Below, piece by piece: positions 26,128 through 35,070 of a DNA stretch of 64,000 bases. A model generated the notes under the pieces. The model saw only the letters and a list, made by a program, of their open reading frames with translations. It ran no database searches and had not been told where the DNA came from. Location: positions 53,214 through 117,213 of the forward strand of contig JAFTCB010000018.1 of NCBI GenBank assembly GCA_017454905.1. Reading direction: 5' to 3'. The translations under genes and the position numbers were made by a program. Numbering within the stretch: the stretch's first letter is position 1; every line of letters begins with the position of its first letter. The DNA is from Bacteroidales bacterium (lineage in GTDB: Bacteria > Bacteroidota > Bacteroidia > Bacteroidales > UBA932).

Positions 26128-27408
26128 ATGAACAATTCGAACATCAGCCTCAGGCTGATTCTGATGAACTTCCTGGAGTTCGCTGCATGGGGTGCCTACC
26201 TCACTTCGATGGGAAGTTTCCTGGCCGGAGCCGGTTTCGGCCCGCAGATCTGGCTTTTCTTTGCCACACAGGGTTTTGTCTCCATTTTCATGCCTGCCCT
26301 GATGGGTATCGTCGCCGACAAGTGGATCTCGGCGCAGAAGGTGCTCTCCCTCTGCCAGGGGGTGGCCGGCGCCGCCATGCTGGGTGCCGGCTGGTATGCG
26401 ATGAGCTCCGGCGCGAATATCCAGTTCGGCTTATTCTATGCGTTGTATACTCTGAGTGTGGCGTTCTTCATGCCGACCATCGCCATCTCCAATTCCGTGG
26501 CCTACAATGCCCTGGAGAAGGCCGGCAAGGATCCAGTCAAGGATTTCCCGCCGATCCGCGTGTTCGGTACGGTGGGTTTCATCCTGACGATGCTCTTCGT
26601 GAATTTCGTGAAGGGTGCTGACGGGGTGCAGTTTCAGCACACCTACAACCAGTTCTTCGTTTCCGGCATCATCAGCCTGCTGCTCTGCGGCTATGCCCTG
26701 ACCCTGCCGAACTGCCCGTGCAAGCCGAAGTCCGCGGAGACGCAGTCTTTCGCGGAGGCGACCGGCCTGAACGCGTTCCGTCTTTTCAAGGACCGCCAGT
26801 TCGCCGTGTTCTTCATCTTCTCGATGCTGCTCGGCGCTTCCCTGCAGATCACCAACGGTTATGCCAATACGTTTATCACCTCCTTCAAGGACAATCCTCT
26901 GTATGCCAATGCCTGGGGAGCCAACAACGCCAATGCGCTGATTTCCCTGAGCCAGGTGTCCGAGACCCTCTGCATCCTGCTGATTCCCTTCTTTATGAAG
27001 AAATTCGGCATCAAGAAAGTGATGTTGATCGCCATGTTTGCCTGGGTGTTCCGTTTCGGCTTTTTCGGTGCCGGCAATCCGGGCGGCGGCGTGTGGATGT
27101 TCATCCTCAGCTGCATCGTGTACGGCGTGGCGTTTGATTTCTTCAATATCTCCGGTTCGCTCTTTGTGAACGAGAATACCGACAAGGGGATCCGTTCCTC
27201 GGCGCAGGGCCTGTTCATGCTGATGACCAACGGTCTCGGCGCTTCCATTGGTACCTGGGCTGCCGGCCGCGTGGTCAACCACTTTGTCTACAATGCCGCC
27301 GAGCCGTCCTGGAGCACCGCCTGGTACATTTTTGCCGCCTACGCGCTGGTGGTCGGCATCCTGTTCGCCATCCTCTTCAAGGATCCGCAGAAGGTGCAGA
27401 AACAGTAG
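26128..27408 (+). CDS. Nucleoside:H+ symporter family MFS permease (NupG-like)
   Basis: A 426-residue, 12-TM major-facilitator protein. MNFLEFAAWGAYLTSMGSFL at the N-terminus and the loop PIRVFGTVGFI are hallmarks of the NupG/XapB nucleoside:H+ symporter family; FDFFNISGSLFVNE in the second half agrees. It probably imports nucleosides by proton symport. It is followed after 6 bp by a nitroreductase lipoprotein, so the two are co-transcribed. Confidence 0.88.
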   Translation: MNNSNISLRLILMNFLEFAAWGAYLTSMGSFLAGAGFGPQIWLFFATQGFVSIFMPALMGIVADKWISAQKVLSLCQGVAGAAMLGAGWYAMSSGANIQFGLFYALYTLSVAFFMPTIAISNSVAYNALEKAGKDPVKDFPPIRVFGTVGFILTMLFVNFVKGADGVQFQHTYNQFFVSGIISLLLCGYALTLPNCPCKPKSAETQSFAEATGLNAFRLFKDRQFAVFFIFSMLLGASLQITNGYANTFITSFKDNPLYANAWGANNANALISLSQVSETLCILLIPFFMKKFGIKKVMLIAMFAWVFRFGFFGAGNPGGGVWMFILSCIVYGVAFDFFNISGSLFVNENTDKGIRSSAQGLFMLMTNGLGASIGTWAAGRVVNHFVYNAAEPSWSTAWYIFAAYALVVGILFAILFKDPQKVQKQ

Positions 27409-27414
27409 TTTATC

Positions 27415-28020
27415 ATGAAGAAGTTTGCCTTTGCCCTATTTGCCGTGGCGCTGGCCGCCGTTGCCTGCTCCCCCGCCCCTGACCAGAGCGGCAATGCCGC
27501 CCTGGAAACGATTTTCAACCGCAAGAGCGTGCGCTCCTATACGGAGCAGGCGCTCTCCTCCCAGCAGATTGAAACGCTGCTCCGCGCTGCCATGTGCGCT
27601 CCTTCCGGGATGAACATGCAGCCCTGGCGTTTCGTGGTCGTGACCGATCCGCAGGTCCGGAATGCGCTGGGTGGGCTGAGTGCCAAGGCGTCGGCCGTGT
27701 TCGTGGTCTGCGGTGAGACGATGATGAAGGGCCGTCCTGCTGAGGAAGGTGCCGAGGCGCCGATGGTGCCGAACGGCAACTGGAATGCGGATTGTGCCGC
27801 TGCGACGGAGAATCTCCTGCTGGCTGCTGAAGCCATCGGCCTGGGGGCCGTCTGGACGGCCTGCTATCCTTATGAGGAGCGGATGAACCAGGTCCGCACC
27901 GTGCTCGGACTGCCGGAAGGCGTCACTCCCTACTGCGTCGTCCCCGTGGGCTACCCCGCCGGCGACGACCAGCCCAAAGACAAATGGAAACCGGAGAACA
28001 TCCACTACGACAGGTGGTAG
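27415..28020 (+). CDS. Nitroreductase-family lipoprotein
   Basis: A 201-residue protein. The N-terminus MKKFAFALFAVALAAVAC ends in a lipobox Cys, predicting an exported lipoprotein. Mature part: FNRKSVRSYTEQALSSQQIETLLRAAMCAPSGMNMQPWRF, the FMN/NAD(P)H nitroreductase signature, and LLLAAEAIGLGAVWTACYP. An FMN enzyme outside the cytosol is unusual, yet such lipobox versions occur in Bacteroidetes. Substrate unknown. Confidence 0.85.
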   Translation: MKKFAFALFAVALAAVACSPAPDQSGNAALETIFNRKSVRSYTEQALSSQQIETLLRAAMCAPSGMNMQPWRFVVVTDPQVRNALGGLSAKASAVFVVCGETMMKGRPAEEGAEAPMVPNGNWNADCAAATENLLLAAEAIGLGAVWTACYPYEERMNQVRTVLGLPEGVTPYCVVPVGYPAGDDQPKDKWKPENIHYDRW

Positions 28021-28085
28021 TCCTCCGGTAGAAGCGTTGCTGCAGACACCGATGAGCCTGAGGGAGATAGGAGAAGTGATCGGGG

Positions 28086-28658
28086 TCAGTGCGTTTCTTC
28101 GGCTTCGTCGAGGGTGCGGATGACACGGGCGGGGACGCCCATGGCGAGGGTGTGCGGGGGGATGTCACGGGTGACGACTGCGCCGGCTCCGATGACTGCC
28201 CCGTCGCCGATGGTGACGCCGGGAAGGATGGTGACCTGGCCCCCGATCCAGACGTCGTTGCCGATGGTGACCGGTTTCGCCCAGGCGTGGTATTCCCGGC
28301 GTTCCCGGGCGGAGAGCGGATGACTGACCGTGGAGATGAGCGTATGCGGGCCGATCATGACATGGTCGCCGATATGGACTTCCCGGATGTCCAAGATGGT
28401 GAGATTGTGGTTGCCGGTGAAATCGCTGCCGATGTGGATGTTCTTTCCGCAATCGCAGTTGAAACTCTTGGCGATCCACACGCGCTCCCCGACGGAACCC
28501 AGCATGCGCTTCAACTGGTCATACTGGGCAGCATAATCCGTCCCCTCGATCGCGTTGAAGCGCTCGCACTCCCGGATGGCCCGGGTCTTCCTGGCGACCA
28601 TCTCCGGATCGTCGAAACGGTACGGCAGCCCGGCGTTGCATTTCTCCTGTTCAGTCAT
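28086..28658 (-). CDS. Sugar O-acetyltransferase (maltose/galactoside acetyltransferase type)
   Basis: A 190-residue left-handed parallel beta-helix enzyme. The N-terminal helical cap ([21 protein letters not shown]) and hexapeptide coils with the catalytic-His region ([41 protein letters not shown]) match LacA/Maa-type acetyl-CoA:sugar acetyltransferases. ATG 28658 is used; a GTG one codon upstream overlaps the preceding stop. It starts 2 bp after the PL22-like gene, suggesting a shared transcript. Confidence 0.9.
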   Translation of the reverse strand: MTEQEKCNAGLPYRFDDPEMVARKTRAIRECERFNAIEGTDYAAQYDQLKRMLGSVGERVWIAKSFNCDCGKNIHIGSDFTGNHNLTILDIREVHIGDHVMIGPHTLISTVSHPLSARERREYHAWAKPVTIGNDVWIGGQVTILPGVTIGDGAVIGAGAVVTRDIPPHTLAMGVPARVIRTLDEAEETH

Positions 28659-28660
28659 CA

Positions 28661-29899
28661 CTACTTCGTCATTTCAATCAGTTGCGCGACAGGCGTGACG
28701 AAAAGGTCCATGTGCCCGTCGGCGTTGTTGGCGGTGCAGACGATGTACTGGCCGTTCATCACGAAGGCCGGATGCGGATCGGGATGCAGGCGGGACTGGT
28801 TGTCCTGCGGCATGAGTGCATCGCGCGTGGAGTAGAGCCATACGTATTTGCCGGTTTCGCGGTTGTAGAAGGCCACGCGCCACTTGCAGCCGCGCCACCA
28901 GGTCTCGGGAGCCTGGTCGGTGACGACATACTTGTTGTCCGGAGAGCAGGTATTGTGGCGGGCGCCGGGCACCTTTGCCCAGGCCTGCTGCTCGCCGGTG
29001 GCAAGGTCGGCATGATAGACGCAGTGATCCTCGGTCAGATAGCCGTGGCCGCACCAGGAGACTCCCTTGCCGTCGTCATCCCAGATCTCGTGGGACGCGA
29101 AATTGATGTCCTTCGCGGGGAGCAGTTCCTTGGAGCCCTTGCGGACCAGCCACATGCGGGGATACCAGCCGGTCTCCTTTTGGTAGGCCTGGCCGGCCTC
29201 GTCCCAGCAGCCTTCCCAGGCCACCATGGCGATCGAATCGTCCACCGGATTGACCTGGCCGTGGTTGCAGTTCCACTCAGTTTCTCCCCACTCCTCCCAG
29301 GAGCCGTCCTGAAGGTTGAGCATGCCCTGGATATAGCGGCTCTTCCCTTCCGGCGTGCGGACCTCGGTGTCGAGGAAAGCACGCTTGCGGTCAGAGGTGA
29401 GCGTGAGGTGGGTTGCCAGACGGCGCACCTCACCGAGGGCCTTCAGTTCCGCCGGGACATCGCAAAGTTTCTTCTCTTCGTGCTTGGGATCCTTGAAATC
29501 CACGCGGAAGAAACCGCGTTCGCGGTCGCCCCAGACGACATAATCCTCTTTCGTTTCCACGAACGGAGTCATCGTCGAAAGACCAAGGTCATAGACCTGG
29601 TCCGTAGCCAGGTCGGCCAGCATCTGGTGACGCGGGCCGGGGCCGCCGGGCTTCTTCTCATTGCCCTCCGTGTACCAGAAGAGCAGGAAACGACCGTCTT
29701 CGGTCATGGACTTGCAGGTGAAATAGACGGACTGGCGGTTGTCGTCGGGTGCGCCATACTGGAGCACGTAGGAGACGACGCCGGATTCCGGATCGGTGAA
29801 AGGCTTGAACAGGGAGGATTCAGCCGGGCTCTTGACCCGGGGCTGACAGGCGGCCAGCAGGAGCAGGCCGGGCAGCAGGATGCGGGATAACGGTTTCAT
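28661..29899 (-). CDS. Beta-propeller lipoprotein, oligogalacturonate lyase (PL22)-like
   Basis: A 412-residue lipoprotein (signal ending LLLLAAC). The mature chain looks like a seven-bladed TolB/WD40-type propeller with many short blade repeats ([17 protein letters not shown]). Conserved polar clusters CNHGQVNP and [12 protein letters not shown] resemble the His/Gln metal and catalytic sites of PL22 oligogalacturonate lyases, but spacing differs from what I remember of the characterised enzyme. Pectin-oligomer cleavage in the periplasm is therefore a tentative call. It has a -7 box at 29931-29938. Confidence 0.58.
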   Translation of the reverse strand: MKPLSRILLPGLLLLAACQPRVKSPAESSLFKPFTDPESGVVSYVLQYGAPDDNRQSVYFTCKSMTEDGRFLLFWYTEGNEKKPGGPGPRHQMLADLATDQVYDLGLSTMTPFVETKEDYVVWGDRERGFFRVDFKDPKHEEKKLCDVPAELKALGEVRRLATHLTLTSDRKRAFLDTEVRTPEGKSRYIQGMLNLQDGSWEEWGETEWNCNHGQVNPVDDSIAMVAWEGCWDEAGQAYQKETGWYPRMWLVRKGSKELLPAKDINFASHEIWDDDGKGVSWCGHGYLTEDHCVYHADLATGEQQAWAKVPGARHNTCSPDNKYVVTDQAPETWWRGCKWRVAFYNRETGKYVWLYSTRDALMPQDNQSRLHPDPHPAFVMNGQYIVCTANNADGHMDLFVTPVAQLIEMTK

Positions 29900-29930
29900 T
29901 TTTACTAAATGATAATTGGTTGATTGTACG

Positions 29931-29938
29931 CAAATATA
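29931..29938 (-). promoter_or_regulatory. -7 box of the PL22-like lipoprotein gene
   Basis: Perfect TATATTTG on the minus strand, 31 bp before ATG 29899. No -33 box recognised. Confidence 0.5.
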
Positions 29939-29944
29939 AGAAAA

Positions 29945-30592
29945 CTATCGCAAAGGTGAAGCCCCTTCCAGATGCGGGGCGAGTTCCGCCGGCTCTACCG
30001 GGAACAATTTAGGGCTGCGGCAGCGCGGGAATCGGTTGAACCAGGGATCCTCGCTGCTGTACCAGGCGGTGCTGCGGACGCTCGGGGACCATTGGAAAGT
30101 CCGCTGGATGGCTCGGATGCGCGTCGAAGCGGCGACGGTCAGCGCCGTGCGCCCGTCGGCGAGTTGCGAAACGCAGAAATAATGGATCGTGACCCGCTGG
30201 TCTCGGTCCAGCTCCTCGGGCGTGGACTTGTGCGAGATGGTCAGGTGCCGGCCATGTTTCCCGTTGATCTCCTTCATCTTGGCGCGGAAGACGCGGCCGT
30301 GCGTGGAAGTGTCACGGATGCCGTTGAAAGCGATCCAGTAGTGGATCATTTCGTGGATGAGCGTGTCCTCCACCTCCGCCTCCGGAAGGTCATAGCGGGT
30401 GCTGATCCGCAGGACGAAGTCCTCATGGCGCACGACCTTCCCGCGCCAGTCGCGTATCGGGCGGTACTGGAGCCGGCCGATGAAACTGCGGGCGCTGCTC
30501 AGCTTGATGGGAATACGCGGAAGAGCGCCGTCGAAACACATCCGGTTGAATGTGTCGAAGCGCTCTTCCAGGTATCCGACGGTCGGGGTCAT
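29945..30592 (-). CDS. SprT-like zinc metalloprotease-domain protein
   Basis: A 215-residue protein with the SprT-like zinc site HEMIHYWI (HExxH) and a downstream THGRVFRAKM as likely third ligand. The family includes the DNA-protein-crosslink protease Spartan; bacterial members are largely uncharacterised. ATG 30592 is chosen because the longer frame (to 30640) would translate the hairpin repeats at 30602-30661. The C-terminal ~80 residues are Arg/Trp-rich without an obvious zinc ribbon. Confidence 0.72.
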   Translation of the reverse strand: MTPTVGYLEERFDTFNRMCFDGALPRIPIKLSSARSFIGRLQYRPIRDWRGKVVRHEDFVLRISTRYDLPEAEVEDTLIHEMIHYWIAFNGIRDTSTHGRVFRAKMKEINGKHGRHLTISHKSTPEELDRDQRVTIHYFCVSQLADGRTALTVAASTRIRAIQRTFQWSPSVRSTAWYSSEDPWFNRFPRCRSPKLFPVEPAELAPHLEGASPLR

Positions 30593-30601
30593 GGGCAGTT
30601 T

Positions 30602-30661
30602 GAGATTGCCGGTCCGGCCGGCAATGACGAAAACCGTCACCCCCGACCTGATCGGGGATCT
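30602..30661. repeat. Pair of GTCAT-hairpin repeat units between sprT-like gene and kbl
   Basis: Two units of the same family as at 6597-6674. On the minus strand (30628-30602): GTCAT flank, arms around ATTGCCGG/CCGGCAAT with a 5-nt loop, ATCTC flank. On the plus strand (30636-30661): GTCAC flank, arms CCCCGA/TCGGGG, loop CCTGA, ATCT flank. The plus-strand unit runs into the kbl stop codon (30660-30662). Compared with 6618-6645, two stem pairs have changed on both sides. Probably also the kbl terminator. Confidence 0.75.
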
Positions 30662-31850
30662 ATTTCAGGACCCCCAGTTCCTTGCCGACCTTGATGAAGG
30701 CGGCGATGGCCTTGTCGAGTTGCTCCCGGGTGTGTGCGGCAGAGAGCTGCACGCGGATGCGCGCCTGCCCCTTCGGCACGACCGGATAGTAGAAACCGGT
30801 CACGAAAATGCCTTCCTTGGCCATTTCGGCCGCGAAACGCTGGCTGAGCGGAGCATCATACAGCATCACGGCGCAGATGGCGCTCTGGGTTGGCTTGATA
30901 TCGAAGCCGGCCGCGATCATCCGGTCGCGGAAATAAGCCACGTTCTCCTGCTGGCGGTCGTGGAGTTCGTCGCTCTCGTCCAGCATCTTGAAGAGTTCGA
31001 TGCCGGCGGCGCAGATCATCGGCGGCAGGGAGTTGGAGAACAGGTACGGGCGGGAACGCTGGCGGAGCATGTCGATGATCTCCTGGCGTCCGGTGGTGAA
31101 GCCGCCCACGGCGCCGCCGAAGCTCTTGCCGAGGGTGCCGGTGTGGATGTCGATGCGGCCGTAGAGGTCGAAGAGTTCGGCGACTCCCCTGCCGCGCTTG
31201 CCGACGACGCCGGCGCTGTGGCTTTCGTCCACCATCACGAGGGCGTCATATTTCTCGGCGAGTTCGCAGATCTTGTCCATCGGGGCCACGTTGCCGTCCA
31301 TCGAGAACACGCCGTCGGTCACGATGATGCGGAAACGCTGTGCCTGGGCTTCCTGGAGGCATTTCTCCAGTTCAGCCATGTCGGCGTTGGCGTAGCGGTA
31401 GCGAACGGCCTTGCAGAGGCGCACGCCGTCGATGATGGAGGCATGGTTGAGCGCATCGGAGATGATGGCGTCCTCGGCCGTAAGCAGCGGCTCGAACACG
31501 CCGCCGTTGGCGTCGAAACAGGCGGCATACAGGATGGTGTCCTCGGTATGGAAATAGGCGGAAATCGCTTTCTCAAGCTCGCGGTGCAGGTCCTGGCAGC
31601 CGCAGATGAAACGGACGGAAGACATGCCGAAGCCGCGCTCGTCCATGGCTTTCTTGGCCGCAGCGATCAGGCGCGGGTTGTCCGAGAGCCCGAGGTAGTT
31701 GTTGGCGCAGAAATTCAAGGCCTTGCTGCCGTCGGCCAGGGTGATCTCCGCTCCCTGCGGGGAGCAGATGGTGCGTTCGCGTTTGTAGAGTCCGGCCTCG
31801 TCGATGGCCTTCAACTCATTCTGCAAAAAGGATTGAAACTTCCCGTACAT
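30660..31850 (-). CDS. kbl: 2-amino-3-ketobutyrate CoA ligase (glycine C-acetyltransferase)
   Basis: A 396-residue PLP enzyme of the alpha-oxoamine synthase family, cleaving 2-amino-3-oxobutyrate with CoA to glycine and acetyl-CoA. N-terminal MYGKFQSFLQNEL is Kbl-typical (not BioF). CANNYLGLSDNP, the VDESHSAGVVG PLP Asp motif, and the PLP lysine Lys242 in HTGTLGKSFGG are all present. It is divergent from tdh, the preceding step, with a shared 80-bp promoter region. Confidence 0.94.
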   Translation of the reverse strand: MYGKFQSFLQNELKAIDEAGLYKRERTICSPQGAEITLADGSKALNFCANNYLGLSDNPRLIAAAKKAMDERGFGMSSVRFICGCQDLHRELEKAISAYFHTEDTILYAACFDANGGVFEPLLTAEDAIISDALNHASIIDGVRLCKAVRYRYANADMAELEKCLQEAQAQRFRIIVTDGVFSMDGNVAPMDKICELAEKYDALVMVDESHSAGVVGKRGRGVAELFDLYGRIDIHTGTLGKSFGGAVGGFTTGRQEIIDMLRQRSRPYLFSNSLPPMICAAGIELFKMLDESDELHDRQQENVAYFRDRMIAAGFDIKPTQSAICAVMLYDAPLSQRFAAEMAKEGIFVTGFYYPVVPKGQARIRVQLSAAHTREQLDKAIAAFIKVGKELGVLK

Positions 31851-31882
31851 AAATTATGTGGATTTGTTAGCGTTTTCTCCTA

Positions 31883-31899
31883 CAAATTTAATAAATTTG
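31883..31899. promoter_or_regulatory. Divergent kbl/tdh -7 boxes forming a 17-bp palindrome
   Basis: CAAATTTAATAAATTTG is a perfect dyad around its central base. Its left arm read on the minus strand is TAAATTTG (kbl -7 box) and its right arm on the plus strand is TAAATTTG (tdh -7 box, 31892-31899). The two promoters lie back to back, so polymerase could hardly occupy both, and the dyad could be a regulator's operator. Confidence 0.6.
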
Positions 31900-31930
31900 C
31901 ACAATTATTCGCATGTAATTAATAATACTT

Positions 31931-32884
31931 ATGAAAAATGTTCTCGTCATCGGATCCACCGGTCAGATCGGTTCGGAGCTAACGATGCAACTACGAAAGA
32001 CTTATCATCAGGGACGGATCGTGGCCGGTTACATCCCGGGGTCCGCGCCTACCGGCGATCTGCTGGAGAGCGGCCCTGCCGAACAGGCGAACGTATGCAA
32101 CGGCAAGCAGATCGCCGATATCGTCGACAAATACGACATCGATACCATCTACAACCTGGCCGCCCTGCTTTCCGCTACGGCGGAGCGCCTGCCCCTCAAG
32201 GCCTGGGATATCCAGATGAACGGTCTGATCAACATCCTGGAAGTGGCCCGCGAAAAGCATTGTGCCGTCTTCACGCCCTCTTCCATCGGCTCCTTCGGCC
32301 CGGACACTCCGCGCGACAACACCCCGCAGGACACCATTCAGCGCCCGACTTCGATGTACGGCGTGACCAAGGTGGCCACCGAACTCCTGAGCGATTATTA
32401 TTTCCACAAATATGGCGTGGACACCCGTTCCGTCCGTTTCCCGGGCCTGATCTCCTACAAGACCCTGCCGGGCGGCGGCACCACGGACTACGCCGTCGAG
32501 ATCTATTATGCCGCCGTCAAAGGTGAGGAATTCGTCTGCCCGCTGGCGCATGGCACCTACCTCGACATGATGTACATGCCGGATGCGATCAAGGCCGCCA
32601 TCAAGTTGATGGAAGCCGATCCCCGCTACCTGGTACACCGCAACTCCTTCAACATCGCTTCGATGAGTTTCGATCCCGAAGGCGTTTACGAGGCCATCCG
32701 CAAGCACTATCCCAACTTCAAGATGCGCTATGAAGTGGACCCGGTCCGCCAGGCCATCGCGGACTCCTGGCCCAACAAGATGGACGACGTCTGTGCCCGC
32801 AAAGAGTGGGGCTGGACGCCTTCCTACAACCTGGAGTCCATGACCCGGGACATGATCAAGCACCTCAAGGAGAAGCTTCTCTAA
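31931..32884 (+). CDS. tdh: L-threonine 3-dehydrogenase, short-chain (epimerase-like) type
   Basis: A 317-residue extended SDR enzyme oxidising L-threonine to 2-amino-3-oxobutyrate with NAD+. NAD motif VIGSTGQIGSEL, active-site Tyr/Lys in SMYGVTKVATE, and substrate-side SVRFPGLISYKTLPGGGTTDY, which distinguishes this TDH subgroup from sugar epimerases. Divergent kbl encodes the next step. A strong terminator follows directly. Confidence 0.92.
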   Translation: MKNVLVIGSTGQIGSELTMQLRKTYHQGRIVAGYIPGSAPTGDLLESGPAEQANVCNGKQIADIVDKYDIDTIYNLAALLSATAERLPLKAWDIQMNGLINILEVAREKHCAVFTPSSIGSFGPDTPRDNTPQDTIQRPTSMYGVTKVATELLSDYYFHKYGVDTRSVRFPGLISYKTLPGGGTTDYAVEIYYAAVKGEEFVCPLAHGTYLDMMYMPDAIKAAIKLMEADPRYLVHRNSFNIASMSFDPEGVYEAIRKHYPNFKMRYEVDPVRQAIADSWPNKMDDVCARKEWGWTPSYNLESMTRDMIKHLKEKLL

Positions 32885-32896
32885 GATTATTGCCGA

Positions 32897-32934
32897 CGAA
32901 AAAGCCGGACCCTTCACGGGGCCCGGCTTTTTCG
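32897..32934. terminator. Bidirectional intrinsic terminator between tdh and potD
   Basis: Stem CGAAAAAGCCGG / CCGGCTTTTTCG (12 bp arms) around a GC-rich loop that adds further pairs. A-tract before and T-tract after make it work for tdh (plus) and the pot operon (minus). Confidence 0.9.
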
Positions 32935-32948
32935 TTGCGCGGCTCAGC

Positions 32949-34244
32949 TTAGCGGCGCTTCTTGTGGGACTTGCGCTTGTTGCTGAAACGCTTGTAAAGC
33001 GCGAAGGCAAGGGCGGCTGCGAGCACCACGCCGATGACGATGCCCGTCATCGCATTGGCGCTCTCCCCTTTCACGCGGCTCCACATGGCCACCAGGTCCG
33101 GGGTCCGCTCGCCCCAGTCGTGTTCCATGGTGCTGCGCTCGATGTCGGAGCGGTCCGGATAAAGCACCGGATCGGCGCAGACGGAAGTGGCCTCGGGACC
33201 GAAGAAATAGGACAGGTCGATGGGATCATACTCCTCGTCGGTGAACGCTTCCATCACCTCCGGGGCGCCGCTGGCGGACACATAGCCGGTCTCCTCGACA
33301 TTGCGGATCACGATGTCTGGGCGGCTCATGAAGTTGATCCAGTATTTGGCCGCCTTGACGTTCTGGGCATATTTCGGGATTACCCAACCGTCAAACCACA
33401 CGGTGAAGCCTTCCTTCGGGAGGGAGTAACGCAGCTCCACGCCCACCTCGGCAGCCTCATCGATGGCCCAGACGCCGTCGCCGCTCCAGTTCAGGCTGAT
33501 CCATCCGCGCTCCTGGGTCATCTGGTCCTTGCCGAAATCGGCTTCCCAGCCGGCCACGAGCGGCTTGACCTGCTTCATGAAGTTCTCCACCTCCTCGAGG
33601 GCACGGTCGGAGGAATCGAGCATCAGCTCGTCCAGCGTGACCTTGCCGCTCTTGAGGTCATCCTGATGCAGGAAGATGATGATCTGGGAGAAGACATCAC
33701 GGGCGGAGTCCTTGATGAAGATCTTGTCCGCGAATTTCGGGTTGCGGATAACGTCCCAGCTTGCGGCTTCCTCGTCGGTGACATACTTGGCATTGTAGAG
33801 GAGGCCGGTCGTTCCCCACATGTATCCGACCGCGTAATCGTTGGCGTTCTTGGTGCCGCCGATCATCTTGTCGAAGCAGCTGCGGATATAGGGAGAAAGA
33901 TTGTCGTCGATATAGTTGGGCGTCTGGCCGAAGTCGCGGTCGATCGGCAGCAGGAGGTCGCTGGCGAGCATGCGCTCGATGATGTAGTCGGACGGGCAGA
34001 CGACATCATAATCTTCGTGGCCTTTCTCGATCTTGGAGAGCATGGTCTCATTGACGTCGAAAGTCTGGTAGATGACCTTGACCGTCTCGCCGGTCTGTTC
34101 CCGATACCACTCTTCGAATTCGGGAATGACGGATTCGTCGATGTAGTCGGACCAGTTGTACACTTTCAGGATCTGGCTGCGGTCCGGGGCGCAGGAGCCG
34201 AGGATCAGGGTTGCCGCAGCGATGAGGAGGAATGATTTTTTCAT
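32949..34244 (-). CDS. potD: Polyamine ABC transporter substrate-binding lipoprotein with C-terminal TM helix
   Basis: A 431-residue PotD/PotF-family binding protein (SBP class D). Lipobox LILGSCAPD; mature start LKVYNWSDYIDESVIPEFE and AVGYMWGTTGLLYN are characteristic of spermidine/putrescine binders. Unlike E. coli PotD it ends in a hydrophobic helix (AMTGIVIGVVLAAALAFALY) and a basic tail, so it is doubly tethered to the inner membrane. Last gene of the pot operon, 26 bp after potC; a short CTAA-rich tandem stretch lies in that gap. Confidence 0.92.
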   Translation of the reverse strand: MKKSFLLIAAATLILGSCAPDRSQILKVYNWSDYIDESVIPEFEEWYREQTGETVKVIYQTFDVNETMLSKIEKGHEDYDVVCPSDYIIERMLASDLLLPIDRDFGQTPNYIDDNLSPYIRSCFDKMIGGTKNANDYAVGYMWGTTGLLYNAKYVTDEEAASWDVIRNPKFADKIFIKDSARDVFSQIIIFLHQDDLKSGKVTLDELMLDSSDRALEEVENFMKQVKPLVAGWEADFGKDQMTQERGWISLNWSGDGVWAIDEAAEVGVELRYSLPKEGFTVWFDGWVIPKYAQNVKAAKYWINFMSRPDIVIRNVEETGYVSASGAPEVMEAFTDEEYDPIDLSYFFGPEATSVCADPVLYPDRSDIERSTMEHDWGERTPDLVAMWSRVKGESANAMTGIVIGVVLAAALAFALYKRFSNKRKSHKKRR

Positions 34245-34269
34245 TTATTCTAACAAACTAACTAACTGA

Positions 34270-35067
34270 CTAAGCTGTTTTTTTTGCCTTGGCCTGCCGG
34301 ACGTTGATGACGATCAGCAGGACGAGGATGATCAGGAAAATCAAGGTCATGAGCGGGCGCAGCTCGGGGGTCAGCCCGCCTTTGCGCGCATCCGTGTAGA
34401 TGTAGGTGGACAAGGTGTCGAGGCCGATGGTGCCGCGGGTGAAGAACGTCACGGCGAAGTCGTCCAGCGACATTGTGAACGCCAGGATGAATCCGGAGAC
34501 CATGCCCGGCCGCAGCTGCGGCACGAGGACCTTCCAGAGCGCCTGGCGGGGCGTGGCGCCGAGATCCAGTGCCGCCTCGTAGATGTTCGGATTCATCTGG
34601 GTGAGTTTCGGCAGGACGCTCAGCACGACGTAAGGCGTACCGAAGGAGATGTGCGCCAGGATCACGGTCAGGTAGCCCTGGCTGATGTGCAGGAACACGA
34701 ACAGCAGGAACAGCGAGACACCCGTGATGACATCCGGGTTGATCATCGGGATGTTGTTCATGAAGGTGACCGCCTGCTTCTTGCGTCCTCGGAGGTTGTG
34801 GATGCCGATGGCGGCGATGGTGCCGAGCAGCATCGAGACCAGGGCGGAGATCAGGGCGATCAGCAGCGTATTCTCCACGGCGGAGATCAGCGAACTGCTC
34901 CCCTGCATGTCACCGGTGAAGAGATTGGCGTAGAGCCGGGTGGAGAATCCTGTCCAGTTGCCGAGCACGCGACTCTCCGTGAAGGAGAAGATGGCGATGA
35001 ACACCAGCGGGGCGTACAGCAGGACCAGCAGGATCCAGATATAGGCTTGGGCAAAGAACTTCTTCAT
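34270..35067 (-). CDS. potC: Polyamine ABC transporter permease PotC
   Basis: A 265-residue inner-membrane permease with six TM segments. The EAA loop, contacting the ATPase, is EAALDLGATPRQALWKVLVPQLRPG. N-terminal YAPLVFIAIFSFTESR is PotC/YdcV-like. It lies 4 bp after potB. Confidence 0.93.
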   Translation of the reverse strand: MKKFFAQAYIWILLVLLYAPLVFIAIFSFTESRVLGNWTGFSTRLYANLFTGDMQGSSSLISAVENTLLIALISALVSMLLGTIAAIGIHNLRGRKKQAVTFMNNIPMINPDVITGVSLFLLFVFLHISQGYLTVILAHISFGTPYVVLSVLPKLTQMNPNIYEAALDLGATPRQALWKVLVPQLRPGMVSGFILAFTMSLDDFAVTFFTRGTIGLDTLSTYIYTDARKGGLTPELRPLMTLIFLIILVLLIVINVRQAKAKKTA

Positions 35068-35070
35068 ATC

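Noticed and set aside
30593-30640. N-terminal extension of the SprT-like protein (TVFVIAGRTGNLKLP).
   Set aside because: It is translated from the hairpin repeats at 30602-30628 and is not protein-like; ATG 30592 fits.
34245-34269. CTAA-rich tandem stretch between potC and potD considered as a variable repeat.
   Set aside because: Only about four short imperfect units; too little to call phase variation.
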